Below are positions 7,776 through 17,075 of a DNA stretch of 64,000 nucleotides, piece by piece (position 1 is the stretch's first letter; the number at the start of each line of letters is the position of its first letter). Made by a program: the position numbers and the translations under genes. The notes beneath the pieces were generated by a model, which saw only the letters and a program-made list of their open reading frames with translations, did no database searches and was not told where the DNA came from. Location: positions 1 to 64,000 of the forward strand of contig NZ_JAHEWN010000012.1 in assembly GCF_018598555.1 (NCBI RefSeq), read 5' to 3'. Source of the DNA: Curtobacterium aurantiacum. GTDB taxonomy: Bacteria; Actinomycetota; Actinomycetes; Actinomycetales; Microbacteriaceae.

Positions 7776-8303
7776 ATGACCACGTTCGTGCTCGCAGGTG
7801 GATGTTTCTGGTGTCTGGACGCCGTGTACCGCACGCTCCAGGGCGTGCAGGACGTGGTGTCCGGCTACGTCGGCGGGCAGGACGCGGACCCGTCCTACGA
7901 GCTCGTGTGCACCGGCACGACCGGGCATGCCGAGGCGGTCGCCGTGACCTTCGACGAGTCGGTGATCCCGGCCGACGTGATCCTCGACGTGTTCTTCACG
8001 CTGCACGACCCCCGTCAGCTGAACCGTCAGGGCGCCGACGTCGGCACGCAGTACCGCTCGGCGATGTTCCCGGCCGACGACGCGCAGCGCGAACTGTTCG
8101 AGCACGCGGTCGAGCGGGCGTCGGAGATCTGGGACGGCGGGATCGTCACCACCATCGAGCCGTTCTCGACGTTCTACCGCGCTGAGGAGTACCACCAGGA
8201 CTTCTTCGCGAAGAACCCCGGGCAGGGGTACTGCCTCGCAGTCGCGCTGCCCAAGGTGAACAAGGTCCGGAAGGCCTACAGTCAGTACATCCTGGCGTCC
8301 TGA
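7776..8303 (+). CDS. msrA: Peptide-methionine (S)-S-oxide reductase
   Basis: A 175-residue MsrA that reduces methionine-S-sulfoxide in proteins. The catalytic motif GGCFWC is at residues 8-13 (nucleophile Cys10); the family hallmarks GYVGG, TGHAEAV, and DPRQLNRQGADVGTQYRS follow in order. Length fits the single-domain enzyme without an MsrB fusion. GAGAGG before the ATG serves as ribosome site. The gene is followed 37 bases later by a small gene on the same strand. Confidence 0.95.
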   Translation: MTTFVLAGGCFWCLDAVYRTLQGVQDVVSGYVGGQDADPSYELVCTGTTGHAEAVAVTFDESVIPADVILDVFFTLHDPRQLNRQGADVGTQYRSAMFPADDAQRELFEHAVERASEIWDGGIVTTIEPFSTFYRAEEYHQDFFAKNPGQGYCLAVALPKVNKVRKAYSQYILAS

Positions 8304-8340
8304 CCCCGGGGCGGCAGGGCCACAAGGAGGTGGTTCGAAC

Positions 8341-8544
8341 ATGACGGACAACACGGGAACCTGGGTCGCCATCGGTCCGGCCGGAGCGGTGGGCAGCATC
8401 CACCGCGCGGCGGACGGCTTCCAGGTCGAGCTCTACGGACGACGACGGGCGGGCGGGCCGTACCCGTCCCTCGAGTCCGCGAAGGGCGCGGTCCACTCCG
8501 CGCTCGGACCGTTGGCCGCCCGGCCCGAGTTCCGAGCACACTGA
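8341..8544 (+). CDS. Hypothetical small protein, 67 aa
   Basis: A 67-residue soluble protein with a central basic stretch (YGRRRAGGPYPSLESAKGAVHSALG). An AAGGAGGT ribosome site lies about nine bases before the ATG, which makes it a credible gene in spite of its size. It probably shares a transcript with msrA, 37 bases upstream. No family recognised. Confidence 0.7.
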   Translation: MTDNTGTWVAIGPAGAVGSIHRAADGFQVELYGRRRAGGPYPSLESAKGAVHSALGPLAARPEFRAH

Positions 8545-8663
8545 GCGGGTTCGGACAGGAGGCCCGGGGGACTCGTCCTCCACAGGTCGCCTGATCGGGT
8601 CCACACGTCACAGATCGAGCCCGGGGCCGCTCGCGCAGCCCCGGGCTCCGTGACGATCGACGC

Positions 8664-9377
8664 ATGAACGACATCATCACCGTCTGCGGAATCGTCGCCA
8701 CCGAGCCACGTCACCTCGTCACCGAGACCGGCATCGCCATCACGAGTCTCCGGCTCGCGTCACCTTCGCGCCGTTGGGACCGGGCCAGTGCCGCCTGGGT
8801 CAACGGTGCGACCAACTGGTACACCGTCACCGCGTTCCGCTCACTCGCGTCGAACGTGTTCAAGTCTCTGAAGAAGGGCGACCGCATCGTCGTGGCCGGC
8901 CGCGTCCGCATCCGGACGTGGGAGCGCGACGGTCGCGGCGGGACCTCGGTCGAGATCGACGCCGACGGCATCGGCCACGACCTGGCGTGGGGGATCAGCA
9001 ACTGGGTCCGGGTACCGCGGCAGGTGGGGGATGCCACCTCGGGCCATGGCGGTCTCCGCGGGGTCGACCCGCGCACCGGCGAGGTCCGTGAGTCCGTACC
9101 GGAGCCGGGGGCCGGTCGCGCGCCCGAGCACGGCGCACCGGGACACGGCGGGGGAACCGAGCACGATCCGTCAAGCGAGGACGGCCCCGGGGGCGGAGAC
9201 GGCGACGGCGATGACAGCGGAGCTGACGGCCTGCACGGCGAGCCGCCGCTCGGCGACGCTCCCGACCCGGTCGGGCCGTCCGAGCACACGCTCGAACAGG
9301 ACGCTGCGCCGTGGGACCCGGTGCCGCCCCTCGACGACCAGGACCGTCACGACGCGCACGTCGCCGAAGCGGCCTGA
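8664..9377 (+). CDS. ssb: Single-stranded DNA-binding protein
   Basis: A 237-residue SSB. Residues 1-112 are the OB fold, with ITVCGIVATEPRHL, TNWYTVTAFRSLASNV and KKGDRIVVAGRVRIRTWE in the expected order. The remaining half is an acidic, Gly/Pro-rich linker, far longer than usual, and the end (DDQDRHDAHVAEAA) lacks the canonical DDDIPF acidic tip that recruits partners in bacterial SSBs. It is therefore more likely an accessory SSB paralogue than the replicative one. The neighbourhood has no replication genes, in keeping with that. Confidence 0.85.
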   Translation: MNDIITVCGIVATEPRHLVTETGIAITSLRLASPSRRWDRASAAWVNGATNWYTVTAFRSLASNVFKSLKKGDRIVVAGRVRIRTWERDGRGGTSVEIDADGIGHDLAWGISNWVRVPRQVGDATSGHGGLRGVDPRTGEVRESVPEPGAGRAPEHGAPGHGGGTEHDPSSEDGPGGGDGDGDDSGADGLHGEPPLGDAPDPVGPSEHTLEQDAAPWDPVPPLDDQDRHDAHVAEAA

Positions 9378-9451
9378 CCCGACGCGCCGACCAGGGTCAG
9401 TGTGTCCGGTCAGGCCGCCGGTGCAGCGTGCCGTTCAGCGGGACGCGGCGG

Positions 9452-10189
9452 TCACCACTTCTGGGCGATCATCCCGATGCCGGAGACCTGGGCGGTGTCC
9501 CAGTTCCCGCCGCGGGGCAGCCCGGTCACACGGCCGTCGATCTTGAAGCTCGCACCCTGCACCCGGGGGGTGTTGGTCTGCTTGGCCTTCAGCCCGTGGA
9601 ACGAGAAGCTCGTGTCCCACTTGCCGTTCAGACCGGTGTTCGACTTGCGGTCACCGACCGTGATGCGGGTGTTCTGCACCGTCGAGTGCACGACGTCACC
9701 GTTCAGGCGGGCGTTGGCCTCGGCGTTGAAGAACAGGCGACCGTCCAGGTTGAGCTTGAGCGTGCCGATCGTCTTGTGGTTCACGATCATCGTCGCGACG
9801 TCGTTCTTGTACCAGCGCATCCCGATCGGCGTGAGCTTGTTCGTGGCCGGGCCGAGGTAGCCGTAGGTGAACTTGCCGTTCTGCACGCGCTCCCAGATGT
9901 AGCGCGGCTTGCCCTTGCTCTCGGGGGAACCCTTGTCCGACTGGATCCCGAAGGCGTACGCGTTGTTGTGGGCGTCGTGCACGTTGATGTACGACGAGTA
10001 GCCGGTGCCCGTGCCGTTGGCGCTGATGCTCGCCGTGTACAGCAGGTACGGGTCGCCCTTCGGCACGGCACCGGCGGCCGATGCCGGTGAGACCGGGGCG
10101 ATGAGTGCGACGGTGAGTGCGATCGCTCCGACGAAGGGGAGCGCGAGGCGGCGAAGCCGCGACGGGGTCGTGGTCGTGTGCGTGGTCAT
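9452..10189 (-). CDS. Secreted protein of unknown function
   Basis: A 245-residue exported protein. It has a clear signal peptide (basic THTTTTPSRLRRL, hydrophobic LPFVGAIALTVALIAPV, cleavage after PASAA near residue 39). The mature part is beta-rich with repeated aromatic/Gly strands (YGYLGPATNKLTPIGMRWY, DGRLFFNAEANARLNG, DTSFSFHGLKAKQT). I do not recognise the fold or find catalytic motifs. Upstream of the start is a C/T/G-rich low-complexity tract (10187-10240) that extends the frame but is not coding-like; the ATG at 10189 gives the natural signal peptide. Confidence 0.78.
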   Translation of the reverse strand: MTTHTTTTPSRLRRLALPFVGAIALTVALIAPVSPASAAGAVPKGDPYLLYTASISANGTGTGYSSYINVHDAHNNAYAFGIQSDKGSPESKGKPRYIWERVQNGKFTYGYLGPATNKLTPIGMRWYKNDVATMIVNHKTIGTLKLNLDGRLFFNAEANARLNGDVVHSTVQNTRITVGDRKSNTGLNGKWDTSFSFHGLKAKQTNTPRVQGASFKIDGRVTGLPRGGNWDTAQVSGIGMIAQKW

Positions 10190-10378
10190 GGTCCTCGTCC
10201 TGTCCGTGGTCCTGATCCTGGTCCTCGTCGTGGTGAGCGACGGGCCCGAGGTAGCGGGGTGAGGCAAAGCTACGTCGTCCGTGCCGTGAACAACAGGGCT
10301 GTTCGTACAGGTGCGGGAAGCGGCGATCCGGCGTCGTGCGAGCACCGCTCCGACGGTGTCACTACACTTGGGGCCGAT

Positions 10379-12064
<1,686 letters not shown>

Positions 12065-12069
12065 CCCGC

Positions 12070-12549
12070 GTGGCGAGACTGCACGCTCCCATCCGCATGC
12101 GGTGGAGCGACATCGACGCCTACGGTCACGTCAACAACTCCGCGATGCTGCGCCTGCTCGAAGAAGCGCGCATCGTGGGGTTCTGGGGTGCCGACCCCGG
12201 TGAGGACCCGGACGGCAGCCTGCCGGAGCCGATCATCGACGGTCGGCCGGGCTCGGGCACGATGACCGTGATCGCCGGGCAGCGCCTGGAGTACCTGGCG
12301 TCGATCCCGTACCTCCGCCAGCCGCTCGACATCCAGATGTGGATCGGGCGGCTCGGGGGCGCGAGCATCGACGTCTCGTACGAGGTCTGGTCGCCGGTGG
12401 GGCAGCAGCCCGCCGTCCTGTACACCCGGGCCACGACGGCGCTCGTGATGGTCGACGCGGCGACGAGCCGTCCGCGTCGCCTGACCGACACCGAGCGTGC
12501 GGCGTGCGAGCGGTACCTCGAGGATCCGGTGCAGTTCAGCCGGCCGTAG
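12070..12549 (+). CDS. Hotdog-fold acyl-CoA thioesterase (4HBT type)
   Basis: A 159-residue single hotdog-domain protein. The N-terminal RWSDIDAYGHVNN (residues about 10-22) matches the D-x-x-GHVNN active-site motif of 4-hydroxybenzoyl-CoA thioesterase-like enzymes, with the catalytic aspartate in SDID. The substrate acyl-CoA is unknown. The GTG start comes five bases after the ettA stop, suggesting translational coupling. The 3' end overlaps the convergent tesB-like gene by 14 bases. Confidence 0.88.
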   Translation: MARLHAPIRMRWSDIDAYGHVNNSAMLRLLEEARIVGFWGADPGEDPDGSLPEPIIDGRPGSGTMTVIAGQRLEYLASIPYLRQPLDIQMWIGRLGGASIDVSYEVWSPVGQQPAVLYTRATTALVMVDAATSRPRRLTDTERAACERYLEDPVQFSRP

Positions 12550-13399
12550 GCACCCGCATCATGCCCTCCTGGGCGACGGTGGCCAGCAGCTGCCCGTCCC
12601 GTGAGAACATCCGGCCGAACGCGAGTCCCCGGCCGCCCTGGGCGCTGGGGGACTCCTGCGTGTACAGGATCCACTCGTCGGCGCGCCCGTCGCGGTGCCA
12701 CCACATGGCGTGGTCGAGGCTCGCGCTCTTCACTCCCGGCGTGCCCCAGGCGATGCCGTGCCGTCGCATGATCGGCTCGAGGATCGACAGGTCGCTCGCG
12801 TACCCCAGCACGGCGCGGTGCAGGGCCGGGTCGTCCGGCAGGTCGCCCTGCACGCGGAACCAGACCGCCTGGTGCGGCACGTGCTCGCCCTGCACGTCGA
12901 CGAACACCGGCCCCTCGACGTGCCGCAGGTCGATGGACCGCGCGGCCCACGCGCGAGCGACGGGGTGGTCGATCGCGGACAGGATCGACGCCGCCGAGGG
13001 CAGGGACTCGGGGTCGGGAGTGTCCACGGGGTACGGGTCCTGGTGCTCGATGCCGGTGTCCGGCACCTGGAACGACGCGATCATCGAGAAGATCGGCACG
13101 CCGCGCTGGTACGCCTGCACCCGTCGGGCCGCGAACGAACGACCGTCGTGGATGCGCTCGACGCCGAAGGTGATCGGCACCTCGATGTCACCGGGCCGCA
13201 GGAAGTACCCGTGCATCGAGTGGACGTCCCGACCGTCGATCGTGCTCTGCGCGGCGACGATGCACTGCGCCAGGACCTGCCCGCCGAACACCCGACCACC
13301 GGGGGACCAGTGGCTTGCACCGGTGAGGATCGTCTCGCCCGTGCTCGCGCCGGTGTCCTCGAGTCGCAGGGTCCGCAGGAAGTCGGGTTCGCCGTTCAC
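12536..13399 (-). CDS. tesB: Acyl-CoA thioesterase II (TesB family)
   Basis: A 287-residue double-hotdog thioesterase, the usual TesB length. It has the N-terminal GGRVFGGQVLAQ segment, the VHSMHGYFLRPGD strand and, in the second half, the SLDHAMWWHRD and TQESPSAQGGRG segments where the D/T/Q catalytic residues of the family sit. The GTG start (VNGEPDFLRTL) is chosen because it gives family length and because a minus-strand -10 hexamer TAGACT (13407-13412) lies seven bases before it. It converges on, and overlaps by 14 bases, another hotdog thioesterase. Confidence 0.9.
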   Translation of the reverse strand: MNGEPDFLRTLRLEDTGASTGETILTGASHWSPGGRVFGGQVLAQCIVAAQSTIDGRDVHSMHGYFLRPGDIEVPITFGVERIHDGRSFAARRVQAYQRGVPIFSMIASFQVPDTGIEHQDPYPVDTPDPESLPSAASILSAIDHPVARAWAARSIDLRHVEGPVFVDVQGEHVPHQAVWFRVQGDLPDDPALHRAVLGYASDLSILEPIMRRHGIAWGTPGVKSASLDHAMWWHRDGRADEWILYTQESPSAQGGRGLAFGRMFSRDGQLLATVAQEGMMRVPTAG

Positions 13400-13491
13400 G
13401 CTGTGCAGTCTACGAACGGCCGCCCGGCCCCGCCGCAGGGTCGCCACGCCCAGGCGGTGCGGCACCGATGGCCGGTAGGATCGGGGACGAC

Positions 13492-14193
13492 ATGGGCAAC
13501 TCGTTCACGCTTCCCGACGCCGCCTCCCTCGGTGACCTCCGCACGTACCTCGGACGTGCCGCTCGGATCGAGGACGGCTCGGTCCGGCTCATCGCCGACT
13601 CCGGCGTCCTCGCCGTCTACACCGCGATCCTCTACCCCCTCGGGTTGCTCGACGAACTCCCGACGGTCCTCGGCCTCCGCACGTTCTCGCTCACCGAGCC
13701 CGCCTCGATCGACACCGTGGTCCCGCTGCAGTCGCTGCTCGAGCGTCTCCGCCTGCTGGCCGAGGCGCAGGACGCCGAGCACGCCGAGGGTGCCGACCCG
13801 ACGCGGGCCACCCCGATCGAGGTCGAGTTGCCGCACGAGGTCCACACCGTCACGTGGGCGGCCATCTCGCCGCCCCGCGGTGGCTGGGTGCCGCTGCCCG
13901 ACGTCTCGCCGGAGCTCCTCCGCCGCGCCACCCGCGACGGCATCGCCGAGGTCGCCGACGCCGTGCCGTCCAACGCGGGCGAAGCCATCGTCCGACGGAT
14001 CCGCGCCGAGGTCTGGGGCCGGCCGGTCCCCGGCGTCGAGCACCTGCCGGCCGGCGCGGGCTTCGCGGGGGAGAGCCTCGGGTTCCTCGGGCACGACCCC
14101 GTCCGCCTGTTCGAGACCGGTCCGTGGAGCCGACTCACGACCTCGCGCGGCCACGTGCTCGTGAAGCGCCGCGCCTGGACCCTGAGCTCCTAG
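13492..14193 (+). CDS. Conserved hypothetical protein, 233 aa
   Basis: A soluble protein of unknown function that starts MGNSFTLPDAASLGDLRTYL. The N-terminal 110 residues are helical; a middle segment (TVTWAAISPPRGGWVPLPDV) and the C-terminal strands (SRLTTSRGHVLVKRRAW) are more beta-like. There are no obvious catalytic motifs or membrane segments. A TAGGAT -10-like hexamer (13476-13481) lies ten bases before this ATG, which favours it over an in-frame ATG at 13468. The gene is divergent from tesB. Confidence 0.75.
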   Translation: MGNSFTLPDAASLGDLRTYLGRAARIEDGSVRLIADSGVLAVYTAILYPLGLLDELPTVLGLRTFSLTEPASIDTVVPLQSLLERLRLLAEAQDAEHAEGADPTRATPIEVELPHEVHTVTWAAISPPRGGWVPLPDVSPELLRRATRDGIAEVADAVPSNAGEAIVRRIRAEVWGRPVPGVEHLPAGAGFAGESLGFLGHDPVRLFETGPWSRLTTSRGHVLVKRRAWTLSS

Positions 14194-14265
14194 CGACCGC
14201 GACCGCGACCGCGACCGCGACCGCGACCGCGACCTCGACCTCGACCTCGACCTCGACCCTGACCC
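14194..14265. repeat. Hexanucleotide microsatellite
   Basis: Twelve consecutive six-base units begin right after the stop codon: six CGACCG, four CGACCT, then CGACCC and TGACCC. The array fills most of the 100 bases between the hypothetical gene and the epimerase gene. The units are uniform blocks, as expected from slippage. Confidence 0.92.
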
Positions 14266-14293
14266 GGCCCGGCCGCCGTGGTTGGCTGGACCC

Positions 14294-15136
14294 ATGCACG
14301 TCCTCCTCACCGGTGCGTCCGGGTACATCGGCTCCGCCGTCCTCCGCTCCCTCGTGGCCCAAGGCGACGAGGCCACCGCGCTCGTCCGGTCCGACGAGAA
14401 GGCCCAGCACGTCCGCGACGCGGGCGGCCGTGCCCTGGTCGGCGACGTCACCGACACCGAGGTCGTCGAACGGCTGCTGCACGAGAGCGACGGTGTGGTC
14501 CACACGGCGTCAGCGCCGGGCGTCGACCCCGACTTCATCCGCACGGCGATCGGTGCGCTGGCCGGCACGCCCAAGCCGTTCGTGCACACCGGTGGGATCT
14601 TCACCTTCGGTGACTCGACGGACATCTCCGAGCAGTCGCCGATCGACCCGCCGACGTTGACCGCCTGGCGCGGGCACAACGAAGCCGCACTCCGCGCGAG
14701 CGCCGTGCGGAGCACGGTCGTCGCGCCCGGCATCGTGTACGGCCGTGGCGCCGGCATCCCGGCGATGTTCGTCGGCGACGGCGAGCAGCCCGTGCACCTG
14801 GTGGGCGACGGTTCGCAGCGGTGGACGACGGTGCACGTCGACGACCTCGGCGCGCTGTACGTCCTCGCGCTGCACCGTGGCGAGCGCGACGGGTACATCG
14901 TCGCGGCGACGGGGGACAACCCGACCGTGCGCGAGCTCGCCGAGGCCGGGGCCCACGGATCGCCCGTCGTGGCCGAGAGCGTCGAGGCCAGCCGGCAGCG
15001 GCTCGGCACCGACTACGCCGACGCCCTGCTCCTGCACCAGGAGGCCTCCGGCGCCCACGCTCGGTCGGCCTACGGCTGGCGCCCGTCGCGGCCGACCCTG
15101 GTCGAGGACCTCGCCTCCGGCGCGTACGTGCGCTGA
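14294..15136 (+). CDS. NAD(P)-dependent epimerase/dehydratase (extended SDR)
   Basis: A 280-residue Rossmann-fold protein with the dinucleotide motif TGASGYIG at residues 7-14, DVTD at about 56 and HTASAPGVD near 75. The usual YxxxK is not obvious: the equivalent region reads AWRGHNEAAL, so it belongs to the atypical SDR group of NAD(P)-binding proteins whose reaction is often not the classical epimerisation. The ATG follows the microsatellite and no strong ribosome site is visible. Substrate unknown. Confidence 0.85.
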   Translation: MHVLLTGASGYIGSAVLRSLVAQGDEATALVRSDEKAQHVRDAGGRALVGDVTDTEVVERLLHESDGVVHTASAPGVDPDFIRTAIGALAGTPKPFVHTGGIFTFGDSTDISEQSPIDPPTLTAWRGHNEAALRASAVRSTVVAPGIVYGRGAGIPAMFVGDGEQPVHLVGDGSQRWTTVHVDDLGALYVLALHRGERDGYIVAATGDNPTVRELAEAGAHGSPVVAESVEASRQRLGTDYADALLLHQEASGAHARSAYGWRPSRPTLVEDLASGAYVR

Positions 15137-15435
15137 CGCGCTGCCCACCAAAGACGCCGGCGTCCCGCGAACACGCCGCCGGTTCCGCGAGACGCCGCCG
15201 AATCCGGAGGCGTGGAACGCACATGGCGGCGTCAGACGGACACGCCGGCGTCTCGCGAACACGAGAACGCGGGGAAAGGCGGACGGGAGGCCCGTGGCGG
15301 CGCCGCCACGGGCCTCCCGTCCGCCACTCGTGACGATCACTGCACGCCGGCGTCAGCGGAAGACGCCGCGGGAGCGTCGAGACGCCGCCGGATTCAGCGG
15401 CGTCTCGACGACACGACGGCGTTTGTGCCCGCGCG
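15137..15435. repeat. Intergenic cluster of GACGCCG-type repeats
   Basis: This 299-base gap holds no convincing gene. It is packed with variants of GACGCCGGCGT and GACGCCGCCG in both orientations (for example near 15150, 15190, 15240, 15345, 15370 and 15400), two of them followed by CGCGAACAC. A 48-base perfect palindrome lies in the middle. The convergent arrangement of the flanking genes means no promoter is needed here. Confidence 0.75.
15278..15325. terminator. Perfect 48-bp palindrome, probable bidirectional terminator
   Basis: Arms 15278-15301 and 15302-15325 are exact reverse complements, 24 bases each, with core GGGAGGCCCGTGGCGGC. It lies between the convergent epimerase and globin genes. 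The same core recurs at 63585-63634 and, shortened, at 20435-20468. There is no T-tract, so factor-independent termination is inferred from position and stem strength. Confidence 0.65.
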
Positions 15436-15939
15436 TCAGTCGAAGGTGTTCGTCATCGCGTGGGCAGCGCGGTCGAGGTAGCCCCAGAGCTCGGCTTCGT
15501 CGAGGGGCGCGAGCCCGAGGGACTCGACCGCCTCGTGCATGTGGTGGAGCCAGCGCTCGCGGGCCTCGGACGTGATGCGGAACGGGTTGTGCCGCATCCG
15601 GAGCCGTGGGTGCCCGCGCTGCTCGCTGTAGGTGCCCGGGCCGCCCCAGTACTGCTGCAGGAAGGCCGACAGGCGCCAGATCGCACCCTCGAGGTCGTCG
15701 GCCGGGTACATCGGCCAGATGACCTCGTCCTGCTGCACGCCCTCGTAGAAGCGCCGGACGAGCCGGTCGAAGGTCGGGGCGCCGCCGATTCGCTCGTACA
15801 GCGACCCGGTGGCCGAGGCGCCGTGCTCCCCGACGCGCAGGGTGATCGGCTGCGCCGGGACGCCGGGGCCGCCGAGCCCCGGGGTGGTGCCGAGTCCGCC
15901 GGGCATGCCGAGACCGCTCGGCGGTGTGGGGTCGGTCAT
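15436..15939 (-). CDS. glbO: Group II truncated haemoglobin (trHbO-like)
   Basis: A 167-residue haem protein. Residues about 48-165 are a 2-over-2 globin: YERIGGAPTFDRLVRRFYEGV contains the B10 tyrosine, RMRHNPF the proximal F8 histidine, and ERWLHHM the G8 tryptophan of group II. The first 45 or so residues are an extra Gly/Pro-rich extension (GLGMPGGLGTTPGLGGPG). The family binds oxygen and NO and is linked to redox protection. It overlaps the mechanosensitive channel gene upstream by four bases and must be cotranslated with it. Confidence 0.92.
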   Translation of the reverse strand: MTDPTPPSGLGMPGGLGTTPGLGGPGVPAQPITLRVGEHGASATGSLYERIGGAPTFDRLVRRFYEGVQQDEVIWPMYPADDLEGAIWRLSAFLQQYWGGPGTYSEQRGHPRLRMRHNPFRITSEARERWLHHMHEAVESLGLAPLDEAELWGYLDRAAHAMTNTFD

Positions 15940-17000
15940 CGGGGGTCCTTCCCGCTGTCGGGGTCGTCCGTGCGGATCGGCTGCCCGAGGATGTTGCGCT
16001 TGGTGCGCCGGGGCTTCGTGGGCGCCGGCGTCGGCTGGGTCCGGATGGTGCGCAGGCCGTTGATCGAGGTGGCGTTCTCCCAGCCCTCGGGCATGATCAT
16101 CGCCATCGCGGGCAGGGTGATGCCGAGCTCGTCGACGGCGTGCTTCAGCCGGGTGCGGAGTTCCCGGCCGACGACGTCCAGCTCGGACGCCCGGGTCTTC
16201 ACGACGAGGCGGAAGACCATGCCGGCGTCGGTGATCGACTGCAGGCCCCAGATCTCCGGCTTCTCGACGATGCGTTGCCGCCAGCGGGGCTCCTGCGACA
16301 TCGTGACCGCGGCCTTGAGCAGGGCGTCCTGCACAGCGTCGATGTCGGTGTCGTAGGGCACGGTGATGTCGACGAGCACGCGGGACCAGCCCTGCGACAG
16401 GTTGCCGACGCGCAGGATCTGGCCGTTCGGCACGAACCACAGGATCCCGTTCACGTCGCGGATCTGCATGACGCGCAGGCCGACGTTCTCGACGACGCCG
16501 GTGGCCTGACCGGTGTCGACGACGTCACCGACGCCGGCCTGGTCCTCGAGGATCATGAAGACGCCGGACAGCAGGTCCTTGACGATGGACTGGGCGCCGA
16601 CGGCGAGACCTGCGGCGACGAGGGACGCACCGCCGACGATGCCGACCGCGGCGTTCGGGATCGCGACCGGGATGATGATGGCCAGCGCGATCACGACGAC
16701 GATCACCGTCGCCAGGTTCTCGAGCACGCTGCCGAGCGTCCGGGTCCGCTGCACGACGCGGGCGGTCTGCACGGGCGAGGCGATGAGGGCCTGCGTGTCC
16801 TCAGCGCCCTGACGCTTCTTGACGCCGTTCACGACCCGGTCGACGACCTGCTTGATGATGCGGCGGAGGAACACGCGGACGAGGATCGCCGCGAGGATCG
16901 TGATGACGATCGTGATCGGGATGTGCCACGCCTCGACGAACTGGGTGAAGGTGTTGGAGGCCCACTTCGGGACGTCGGTGGAGTCTGCAGCCAAGTTCAT
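15936..17000 (-). CDS. mscS: Small-conductance mechanosensitive channel, MscS family
   Basis: A 354-residue MscS-type channel that releases solutes under hypo-osmotic stress. It has N-terminal TM segments (ITIVITILAAILVRVFL; VIVVVIALAIIIPVAI), the pore helix GGASLVAAGLAVGAQSIVKDLLSG rich in Gly/Ala, then the beta domain (GDVVDTGQATGVVENVGLR, NGILWFVPNGQI) and the C-terminal vestibule domain. The tail is basic and disordered. A TAGCAT hexamer nine bases before the ATG (17010-17015, minus strand) suggests a nearly leaderless mRNA. The globin gene overlaps its stop by four bases. Confidence 0.93.
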   Translation of the reverse strand: MNLAADSTDVPKWASNTFTQFVEAWHIPITIVITILAAILVRVFLRRIIKQVVDRVVNGVKKRQGAEDTQALIASPVQTARVVQRTRTLGSVLENLATVIVVVIALAIIIPVAIPNAAVGIVGGASLVAAGLAVGAQSIVKDLLSGVFMILEDQAGVGDVVDTGQATGVVENVGLRVMQIRDVNGILWFVPNGQILRVGNLSQGWSRVLVDITVPYDTDIDAVQDALLKAAVTMSQEPRWRQRIVEKPEIWGLQSITDAGMVFRLVVKTRASELDVVGRELRTRLKHAVDELGITLPAMAMIMPEGWENATSINGLRTIRTQPTPAPTKPRRTKRNILGQPIRTDDPDSGKDPR

Positions 17001-17075
17001 ATCCGGTCGATGCTAAGCGGCGGGGCCTCGGCGTCCCTGGAGGAACACCAAGACCCCGCCGGGTGGGACGACGGG

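Noticed and set aside
15137..15435. Possible CRISPR array
   Set aside because: Repeats are of variable length and orientation, with no constant-size unique spacers.
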